DNA from: Ornithodoros turicata
Lineage: Eukaryota > Arthropoda > Arachnida > Ixodida > Argasidae
Assembly: GCF_037126465.1 (NCBI RefSeq)
Contig: NC_088209.1
Span: 21,209,146 to 21,273,145 of the forward strand
Length of the DNA: 64,000 bases
Direction of reading: 5' to 3'
Shown here: in pieces, positions 55,561-64,000 of the stretch
How the letters are laid out: every line of letters begins with the position of its first letter
Position numbering within the stretch: the stretch's first letter is position 1
Notes under the pieces: generated by a model
What the model was told of the DNA's origin: nothing
Database searches by the model: none
The model's input: only the letters and a program-made list of their open reading frames with translations
Program-made: the position numbers and the translations under genes

Positions 55561-55954
55561 CCTGAAGACGATCGACGGTGTGCTTTTGCTGGAGTGGGAA
55601 GAGATTTTGTTACCAGAAGGTTGAAGGTCTGCTGAATTTCCGCTATTCTTCCAAGCTATACCATAATATCTGCACTGTCGATTTAGTCGAGCGCTAAAAT
55701 GCCATATCCCATAAACTTTTCGTTTTTACATCTTCGTGTTGTACGTCAAATACCATGCGGTTTTGCACAATAAAAGTGACTATACAACCAAGATCATACT
55801 TGTCTGCAACGCGCTAGCTCGCGATTGGAACACCTGGTGACGAGATATAAATCCTGTTGGTCAAACCACTATGTGTTTGTAAGGGAGGGCGTAAAAAACA
55901 TGAACGGTAGCCGGGACGCGTAAGTGATCAATGTCACTGCACGAAACACACGGT

Positions 55955-56125
55955 AACAAAACGGCAGAGTCCCCCTAAAGTCGGCCAGGGATGCATACTA
56001 ATGTCTAGTCTCTCACGCCTTCCTGCTGTCCTCTCTCCATCTGTCCACGTCGTCTGTACGCCTCTCATAGCCACAGTTGCTTCGCGACGTCGCAGAGTTG
56101 CTGCGGTGCGGCAACAAGAGCTGCT
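55955..56125 (-). mobile_element. SINE-2 copy, minus strand
   Basis: Reverse complement contains GCGAAGCAACTGTGGCTATG, GTACAGACGACGTGGACAG, GAGAGGACAGCAGGAAGGC and a GGCCGACTTTAGGGGGA remnant, in the order of 18885-19140. Confidence 0.65.
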
Positions 56126-56914
56126 CCCGTGCGTGTATACTCTGTCCTCTTTGATGGAGTACAGATGATGAAAATGATGAAAGTATATGAGTCAATTTGC
56201 CGAACAGCACAAAAGGTCTTGATGCATGCAGTTTTCTTTTTGTGTTTTGTTTTGTTTCGTAGAACAAAAAACGTACACAAACACAGCCGCGCTCGTTCAC
56301 TCTCGGCTCGCCCCCGAGGTGTAACAAGAAGGAGAAGGACGACCTATGACGTCATAACATCGGCGCGGTCAGTCGAGGTCAGCGCCTGTCTTTTTCTGTT
56401 CGTGCATGAGGGCTTTCTTCTTTTGCAGTCGGTAAACTTGCTCCCTCGGGGAGGGGGGGATTGAAAGGGTGACCCATGGGTATGGAGGATTTCATTGTCC
56501 CGCGGAAGTTTCTCTGTGAGCAATGCTTCTTCAGAGCCCTGAACAGCTGACCAGCAGACGATACTCTGAACCAATCAGCGAGCGCGGACTAAAGCCCCTA
56601 TAGCACGGACGGTGTAGCGTCAGAACAACGTCACAGGCTGGTACTGCTCTCCACCACCGTTGCGCACGGTCGCTTTTTGTGGCGTACTTTAAATTCAATC
56701 TCTGCGATAATTATAACTCTGTGGGGTGAATTACTTCTCATAGTGCATTTTACCGACCTACTTACCAGTTTTATAGAAAGAAAACCTTGCGTTAAAAATG
56801 ACTTCTGGGCTACTTTAAACGATACTGGTTTGTCCTGCCACCTACGTATTCGTTACAAAGTACTCGAATTGTGGCAGAGGCCACATCTGGCGCGTTGGAG
56901 ACGTGAGACGTGAT
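56126..56914. other. Nothing recognised
   Basis: Open frames overlap the SINE edge; no domain. Confidence 0.4.
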
Positions 56915-57190
56915 CTGGGGTGTACGCACCCCACACAACCACCAATGTCCTGAGGACGTCCTGAAATGGTCAGAATATCTTTGTCGGAATGTGACGTAAA
57001 TAGGATGTCTTGTGGATGTCTATTTGCGATGTCCGTTGGGACAATAAAACCGTACATCCTGTAGATATCCTGCAGTCATCCTGTGGCTCATGTCTCATGT
57101 CAAACCAGAAGTTGCGATTGAAATCATGTGGTATGAATTCCCAAAGTATGTGGTGGGTGTAATTCTCTCCTGACTTGCATGCCACATTAA
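56915..57190. repeat. Repeat F, copy 1
   Basis: CCCCACACAACCACCAATGT followed by many GGAYGTCC/GGATGTC words. The opposed copy is at 59745-59990. Confidence 0.5.
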
Positions 57191-59744
57191 TAATACAATG
57201 TACGTATTGTATAGCAAAAAGGCAAAACAGCTAAGCTCTATTGACATGCTACACGAATATTTTAATAATTAGCCTAAGACTCATTTTGTTTCTGATTACT
57301 TGATTTAATGTTTTTTGTGGATCTCTTGGATGATCCATTCTTAACTGGCATGAAGCATGGAGTCTTGCCTCAATCTGATCTCACTAATGAATGATTTCAC
57401 ACTAATTGTGTGTCGTCCCAAACAGCACAGAACACAAAAGGATATGTACAACAGCATGTTAAAATGGTTAATGTCAAGTGCCACTGTGGTTGCACAGTCC
57501 TTTGGCAAATTTCACTGCAAGATTTGTGCAAAAACGTCTGAGCAGACAAGTCGAAGTTACACGGGGATTGAAGCATTTCCCGTCACTCACTCTTGGCGTA
57601 TTGTGTGTGACGAGACAAAACAGTAGACGTCATAAGACTCTTCAGCGCAGTTAGAGAGCGCGGATATCAAGTCACTTCAATTTCCCACTACCTTAGAGGG
57701 AATTCAAATACTGCAGTTATTGCCCTTTGTTTGGTTTCTGTGTCTTCAATACACTATTTAGGAAATTGTCCAAAGTGTGCAAATAATTCATGCTCAAAGA
57801 TAAAAATAAATAAATAAAATAATAAAACAAATTAATTAACTAAATAATAAAACAAATAAGTAAAATAATAAAATAAATATATACCAAAAGTTTACAAAGT
57901 TGTGCAGACAACTCGAAATAACTGAGTATTGCAAAAACTGATTGTGCAATACGATAGTTCCTGGCTTTAGTTACGTTGCGAGACGTGAGCTTTCCCGGTC
58001 CTTCAAACCGAAACTTAACTATAGCCACAGTGCTCTCATCGTCACATGCGACCAAGCGGCATCGGCATCAACTCGGAGTCGGTTTTGAACTTGGAAACTT
58101 TTGTTGGCGTAGCGTCTACGCAGCCTGGTGAATTGTGTTTCCTCCTGTCCTTCAACTCTTCCGAACGTATAAAAATGTGAACGTCTTTTCATCTGTGTAG
58201 TGAGGTGCTTCCTTGTGCATTTTGTTCCTGAAGCTTTGCAGAAGCTCTATTACGGCAAAGGGGAAGCGGCGTGTGTAGAACACAAGTCGCAAGTTCCGAA
58301 CCGGCTGGTATAGTGATGACCAGATATTTATCTATAGTTATCTGAACTGCATTCATGATGTGTACTCGTGCTCCACTCGAAGCTCTTAAAATCTCTAGTA
58401 TTACCAACGTGATCTTGCCATGTTTACCTGATGCAATGATGCATGATATGCCTATGTTCTGTGTAAACGCTTAGAAAATACTGATTTGCATCGCATGGTT
58501 TCGGTTCAGCTCTAGTGATCCCTGGAACAGAAGCATTGCGGTGCTAGTCAACTCTTTCTATCAGTCAGTTTAACTACGTATGCAGAAACATATCAAACTA
58601 GGCGTCATATAATTACGTGAGCTTATGTCTGGAGCCTGAAGGTTTCGGGAAATATTTTTTTTCCAAATTCGGGGGTGAAAAATCGCAGAAATAACCATAT
58701 GCTCTAAATTCATGCGAATTCTGGGTAGAAATCTTCCTTTATGCTAAAGTTCAGGATAAATCTGACTCTATTACTCAAACAAACTGTGCAGGTTTCATAG
58801 AAATGGTGATGTAATTGCGTTTGCTGCCAAACAAGCTAGTGTGCATCTTTTCAGTTCGTTTTCTTCGGTTTGTTTTTGAGTAAGTTTCGGTGAGGGCAAT
58901 TTTCTTTGTAAAAGAACTAATTTCACCCTAAACAGGCAACCTTCAATATGGATTGTAGATTCGGGGAATTAGCTGGTTAAACCCTTTCAGGCTCTACTCA
59001 TGTTGATACAGCATATGCAGGAAACATCATGAGACCGCAGGGACACCAACAGTCTTCCGCATAAGAGAGGAAAAGTCTCAATTATGTGTTGTGTTAAGTC
59101 AGTGGTAATCTTTTTCTATAAGTGTGATGAGCTTTTGGAACATTTCCTGCTTTTAGGTTCAAGAGCTTGATTAGCTTGGCGGTAGTGAAGTAAAGCAATC
59201 TACACGAAAGATACTCGAGTACCTTCTGACGAACTGCGTTGCTGCAGAGTTCAGCTGGGTTGTTCAAAAGGGCAAGCGGAAGTTTGTGTGGCAAACCTGT
59301 TTCAGTAAAATTGCCTACTTAATCTATGCCTCCAATATTCCTTGGTGGCAGTTACTGTTTATACTACATGTCAGCTCTACCCTGTGATATCTTCATGTTA
59401 GGATGCGAGCAATTTTCACATTTTTGGTGTAGCAAAGTGCCTGGGCTAGCTCGAATCTATATGCCCTTTATGGTGCTGGTAACTTAATTAACCGCCTTCG
59501 TTACTCAGGATACTCACCCACTTAGATGAAACACCAGTTCCTACATCAGCTGCTCATTCCAAGAACTCATGTTAACTTGATACATTGTTAACTAGCTCAT
59601 TGCCAGGTGATATACAGATGGGTTTTTTGAGTGGGAGTACAAAATATTCAATAAAATGTTTTGTCACAGTGAACAGGCTTGTGTGATGGAACAGCTTGCA
59701 TTATAAGGTGTATACACAACATACGGGGCAGGGGGGCACACTGC
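57191..59744. other. Nothing recognised
   Basis: AT-rich A/T simple sequence at about 57780-57885 (AATAAA words). The rest has short frames only. Confidence 0.4.
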
Positions 59745-59990
59745 ATTAACGTTCTGGAGTGTCCAGAAAAACATCCTGAGATGCCTAGAAAAATATCCTG
59801 AAAATGTCATAAAGGACGCCACCAGGATTGCCCAAACCAAGTCCCCGGCTGTTGCAATCGAAGTACGAATGATGTCCAATAGTATGTCATCAGGACAATC
59901 CGGGATATCTTACGGACATCTGATTGTCCAGTTGGTGACATCATATAGACATCCTCAGGATGTGCCTTGGTTGTGTGGGACGACAGGTCA
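59745..59990. repeat. Repeat F, copy 2, opposite orientation
   Basis: ACATCCTGAG...GACATCCTCAGGATG...CTTGGTTGTGTGGGA mirrors the start of copy 1. Confidence 0.5.
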
Positions 59991-60539
59991 TTTATTAGCA
60001 CATCCTATACACTCCCTCACCCTCTTTCCTGGATCACGGAAGAGAATGAGCAAGGTTGACGTCACTCCATGACGCAGCAGGACCCGAAAGGAGTGCCGCT
60101 CAAGAGGCTCGCTACGCGGCTGCTACGTCATGCTGGGCTGCCTACGTCACAGCAGCAGATGGGGCTCATTCTTGGTCATCATGGTGCACTCCTTCTACTA
60201 CTTCTGTTGAACGCAACTACTTTCTAATCAGTGCCAGCGTCAACGGGAAGGGGGGGTGGTGGCAAATGCCCGCCTGGGGGGGCGCTAATGATACACTTTT
60301 TGGCAGGAAGTGACTGCTTTAGGACGACAGAAGAGTGGGAGAAGACGGGAGGGGGGGCTCATATTTGCCACTTGTACCCCCGGAGGCAAAAAGTAGACGC
60401 CGGCTCTGCTTTTAATGTTTTCTGACAAATTTTTGAAACGTTCAGTTCCGTACACCATGAAATGGGACGCTACGTTCCACTAATCCTTCTACACCATTAT
60501 GTGGTACATACGGTATAACTCAACTCGTAACATATGATG

Positions 60540-60795
60540 CGATAACATCGGGCGGCCAGTGGACAACGACGCGTCACTATACTACCCCGTGCGTTGGCAC
60601 AAGCTTCAGTTCTATCAACCCGGCCGAGGACGGCAGCAATGTGGTGGAGGTAACATTGCTTTGAGCAGCGTGTGTCGGAGACTTCCGGCGCACGTCAAAA
60701 GCACCCCCCGAGTTACCCGCAGTCCCACCCTGCAGCATGTATAGGCAGGCAACACCCTACGTGTAACATGACGGTACCATTATTATTATTATTAT
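60540..60795 (+). mobile_element. Ruka-like SINE, diverged copy
   Basis: AACCCGGCCGAGGACGGCAGC, GTGTCGGAGACTTCCGGCGC and CACGTCAAAAGCACCCCC, ending in (ATT)n, as in the split copy at 7345-8205. Confidence 0.6.
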
Positions 60796-62380
60796 TCAGT
60801 TCTATTGGCCATTGACGGGTTTAGAATCTTCCGTGACGTGTATATATTCTATTATCACGGATATGGACTCAGGAAGAGGAGTAACCTCGTTTGTACAATG
60901 CACAATGTCATTGGGTGGATTCACAGCTATAGTGCCTGTGGAACCACTCTGACTTAGCATGTTGTTGCGTATGTAGTCTGTGGTGGCGTGCCAACATGCC
61001 AAAAAACGACTGGGAATGACGTCATGAATAGAAGCAAATGAAGAGAACTATTTGCATGCGTACAAGAGATGGGAATTACAGGAAAACTGTCGGCGATCCG
61101 TTCAGCCTGGTCATCGCCGGATGAGGAACGGCCCCTAGGCCACCGTGGTCTCCTCTGGTGTATCCTCAGCCGCTGCGGAGACCGCAGGAACGTAACCAGC
61201 CAAACTTTTGTGGGGTGCGAGAAACTGTGACAGGAGACAGAGTCGCACGTCGGAAAGCAACAACATAAACGGCACATCTTATTTTTCTTTCCAGCAATCT
61301 GCTATGTCCTCGAATTTGATATGCCACTCCTGAGGCGCATCACAAAGTGAGACAATCAAGCAACGAACCTCAGCATCTAGATTTCACAAAATTTATCGGC
61401 CGTGAAAACGTGTCCGATGCCCAGAACAGGTCTCTGTCTCCCTCCTACTGCCAGTGGAGCGACCTCATTGGCTCCCTCTCCCAAACAACGAGATTTTTCA
61501 AAATGAAAAAAAAAAAAAAGAAAAAGAAAACGTACGTGGTTTGGCATGGATTGCCGGCAAAAAAAATTGCTGAAAAAAATTGCCTCGCTCCTCCTGCGTC
61601 ACAGCTCGATGTGTACGTACATTCACATGTGACACATGCTGAGAGAGGTGCTACACCCAATCTTCCAAGTGAAAAATCGATCTCAAATCCCCGCTCATAT
61701 TCCAAAAATCCAGTGACATTACGTGCTAGAAGCAAAGTAGGTTGAGCACACGTGCTGCACTGGTGCAACCACCATTGAAATTGCCCGAACTATCTGGATT
61801 TGAAGTGCACAGTTTGTCGCGGCTTTCCCATTTTCGGGAGATGCCACGCCGACGACATGCCATGAAAAATCGACCTCTTCTTTGAAGGAATGGTCCCAAA
61901 TGCTGGACGTAAAACACGTTGGTCCTATGGAGAGCTGGATGGTGCTAGCGGTGGAGGCCAAAAAATGGCAGTCAGAATTGTTGGAGCACGAAAAATTATC
62001 AGCATCTGTAATCTAGACATTTTGTTGAGATCTTGGTTGTGAAAGTGAGCACGTTGATTCAATCCCTTTGCCAGCAGCAGCAAGGGCCAAGTGCACCGTC
62101 AACCTGCTTTGTTAACATACCAGTTAGTCATTCAGGAAACGACACAGCAGCAGCGACAATTTGGAGAAATCAGTCGGCCTTGATGTCGGCACATATACTG
62201 TCACGCTGTCCAGGATTGCAATTCCTGAGAGGGCACCATAAGTGCGGTTTGGATGTTTCCTTTTGCGCTGTTGATAGTTTCCCTGAATTTTTGTGACCTT
62301 CTTAACTTGGGTCCAACTGCAGTATCAATGAAACGTTCGACCAACAACACACCGGCAGGCAACATTGGACAAGGTGCTGG
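60796..62380. other. Intergenic, nothing recognised
   Basis: Plus frame 62033-62296 (87 codons) and minus frames near 61720-61960 have no domain. Confidence 0.4.
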
Positions 62381-62382
62381 TG

Positions 62383-62388
62383 TTTATT
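62383..62388 (-). promoter_or_regulatory. Poly(A) signal AATAAA of ATP13A1
   Basis: Minus-strand AATAAA about 105 bp after the stop codon at 62493, a normal 3' UTR distance. Confidence 0.7.
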
Positions 62389-62492
62389 AAAAATGCTCTC
62401 TTCTTTTTTTCTTTTTTTTTTCTTTTCAACTCCTTTCTGCACTTCCATAGAAGGTCTCAAAAGGAAATAAATTACAAATGATGGAAACCTAT

Positions 62493-62600
62493 TCACAGGC
62501 TTCTTAACTTCCCCCTTCCAAACAGAAACAGGCAAACACGATCCACAACAAACGAACAGGAGAGGTCAAATGCCAGAACCTGGAGGATGATCATCTGCAT
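62493..62600 (-). CDS. ATP13A1: ATP13A1 (P5A-ATPase), last coding exon
   Basis: After a strong acceptor (T-run then CCTATGCAG), the phase-0 exon encodes MQMIILQVLAFDLSCSFVVD, then RVCLFLFGRGKLRSL and TGA. The layout matches the C-terminal last membrane segment of ATP13A1/Spf1, where a (F/M)xxxxxQVLxxD stretch is followed by (A/V)DRVLxFxFG and a basic end. The previous exon ends in frame. ATP13A1 is an ER P5A-type ATPase that dislocates mis-inserted transmembrane helices. Confidence 0.88.
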   Translation of the reverse strand: MQMIILQVLAFDLSCSFVVDRVCLFLFGRGKLRSL

Positions 62601-62820
62601 CTGCATAGGAAAAAAAAACAGGAAAGGTGTGAGAGAAAGCCACGACATTTTCGAACAACAGCAGTACATGCCATTCTGCCAGGCAACATGTATCCCCACA
62701 CATGCTCTGAAAAACTCATCATTCTTCTTCAGTCTTCATCCGAACTACCATGTTGGTTAATGTAATTGATGCACGTGCATGATTAGTCCTTTGTTGGTTA
62801 CTTTCTCATGCATATAAGGC

Positions 62821-62892
62821 TTCCTGACTTCAGCATATATGCTGAAGTCAGCATGCTGAAGCATGAGTTCAGCATATATGCTGAAGCTGAAG
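62821..62892. repeat. AGCATATATGCTGAAG short repeat
   Basis: TCAGCATATATGCTGAAG occurs twice, with further CAGCATGCTGAAG pieces, in the ATP13A1 intron. Confidence 0.85.
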
Positions 62893-62923
62893 CAAAATTG
62901 ATCAGCAAGAACACTAAACATAC

Positions 62924-63067
62924 TTCACTGGGGAACTCCACAATTTCAAACTGCTTGGCCACATCTGGAATGACGCCTGTCACCAGGCAGACTATGGAGA
63001 GCCCCGATATCAACAGACTATAGAGAAGTGCCTTATTTTCTTGTAAGCTCTCCATGAATGGCTGACC
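62924..63067 (-). CDS. ATP13A1: ATP13A1, penultimate coding exon
   Basis: 144 bp, phase 0-0. The acceptor is TTGTTCTGCAG and the donor is AGTGAA|GTATGT. It encodes GQPFMESLQENKALLYSL and then a hydrophobic membrane segment and IPDVAKQFEIVEFPSE. The PFMESLxENK motif is the conserved loop between the last transmembrane helices of ATP13A1. The exon is in frame with both neighbours. Confidence 0.92.
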
Positions 63068-63695
63068 CTGCAGAACAAGAACATGGCAGACGTGTCAGCT
63101 AATCTGTGGGCATCCGAAAAATTTGGGTGGTAGCCCAAGATTTCATTTTCAAAAGATTTTTTTTTTCGTGTAGCAATTAATCAGGAATCTGTAGTGACAT
63201 GATTCTGCATGACACCATGAGTGATGACAACATGAATGCTCTTTGAGAACCTTGGTGCTACGATGTTACCAAATGCCATTACAGGTCATCCAATATTGTT
63301 GTGTGCTGGTGAATCCTGACCTAGCTCAAAATTTTAACTTGAGAACCAGAATGCATCCACAAAAATTCACAATGAAAAATTCAATATTAAACATAAAAAT
63401 TAACACTTGAAAAACACTGCGTATTTGAGTGCTGAAGTTTGAAAAGCAGCAAACAAAAGTCGGGCAAAGCATTTGTTATCAAAGGACTCAAATGAGGCAA
63501 AATATTCATGAACTAGATCATACAGCATGTCCTGCTTCCCAAATATTGTGAACGTCAATATTCGTACGTGTATTAACCGAATTGTTCAAATTTGAATATT
63601 TGTTTGACATATCTCACAAATCTCGAAGTGTTTGACAAAATCAGATTCGCTCACTACTATTAATTAAACATGGAGGGGACTGCAGAAGAACTTAC

Positions 63696-63807
63696 CCTGT
63701 AGTTGATTGCAAACGTGGACACTTGCAGTGCCATGGAGATTATGTACACTGTACTGTTTAGTAATGATGGCTTGAATTCTGCTTCCAGATCAGCAAACTT
63801 TTCTGCT
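63696..63807 (-). CDS. ATP13A1: ATP13A1, third-last coding exon
   Basis: 112 bp from the acceptor CATGATTTTAG to the donor TACAGG|GTAAGT. It encodes [20 protein letters not shown] and then [17 protein letters not shown], a conserved ATP13A1 membrane segment with the NSTVYI and FAINY signatures. It joins the next exon as NYR-GQPFMES in frame. The first base completes a codon from an exon beyond 63808. The open frame to 63989 is intron. The catalytic part of the protein (phosphorylation site, ATP-binding domain) lies right of the window. Confidence 0.93.
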
Positions 63808-64000
63808 CTAAAATCATGTTCAAAACAAACCTTCAGCTCTCTAAATGCACTCCCTGACAAAATTTGATTCAGATATTTAGCATAGGGGGTGGCAAACACC
63901 AAAGGATATGGAGTGCTTACAGAATGAAGCCATAGAGAATACATAGAGACTTGTGTTTTAGGGTTGAACCCAGTAAAAGCAGTTTGCACACCCTGATTTG
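63808..64000 (-). other. ATP13A1 intron, right edge
   Basis: Open in the same frame but lacking ATP13A1-like residues, and preceded by a proper acceptor. Treated as intron. Confidence 0.6.

Noticed and set aside
1..64000. CRISPR arrays, bacterial operons, phage genes
   Set aside because: Repeats are transposon ends or microsatellites; spliced genes and SINEs point to an arthropod genome.

Overview
The window looks like genomic DNA of a tick. Three Kunitz protease-inhibitor exons of the tick-rich type lie at the left, and copies of a tRNA-derived SINE carrying the Ruka-type core AAAGAACCCCCAGGTGG occur twice. The rest is dominated by short palindromic inverted-repeat elements (MITEs), with introns, GT/AG splice sites and AATAAA-type poly(A) signals. 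Genus and species cannot be set from the sequence. No bacterial features, CRISPR arrays or operons are present.

Two host genes can be supported. (1) Plus strand, about 4.4-19.7 kb: a multi-exon, multi-domain protease inhibitor built from Kunitz exons (4465-4629, 5380-5541, 10257-10427), a 13-codon linker exon (6401-6439), an antistasin-like exon (11612-about 11718) and a probable last exon (19370-19443) encoding a hydrophobic tail. Every supported junction is phase 1, so modules can be added or skipped in frame. The exon with the start codon and signal peptide was not found. (2) Minus strand, 62.4-63.8 kb and running off the right edge: the last three exons of the P5A-type ATPase ATP13A1, with 3' UTR and poly(A) signal.

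The rest is transposon landscape. The introns of the inhibitor gene hold a hAT-like element, five or more copies of one MITE family (called B here), and a GC-rich element nested in a SINE. From 19.8 to 31 kb there is a dense array of palindromic MITE family A with an inner module C, plus a LINE 3' fragment (28.6-29.8 kb). From 31.2 to 42.3 kb there is a nest. An inverted pair of one repeat (31.25-33.33 and 41.75-42.33 kb) encloses a palindrome, two opposed copies of a repeat E, a Penelope-like GIY-YIG fragment and a complete Ty3/gypsy retrotransposon (34145-39254) with identical-looking 216-bp LTRs. The Ty3/gypsy element sits inside one E copy with a 4-bp target duplication. Its pol C-terminus is thrown out of frame by a recent 94-bp tandem duplication. 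A further TIR element (31334-32855) is inserted in the left arm of the outer repeat.

From 42.4 to 62.3 kb the sequence holds retroelement pieces (a CR1-like LINE, a second LINE fragment, SINEs, tRNA-derived heads), three MITEs in the window of exactly 211 bp (two of them here), and long stretches with no recognisable content. Most open frames outside the listed features are chance frames in repeats.
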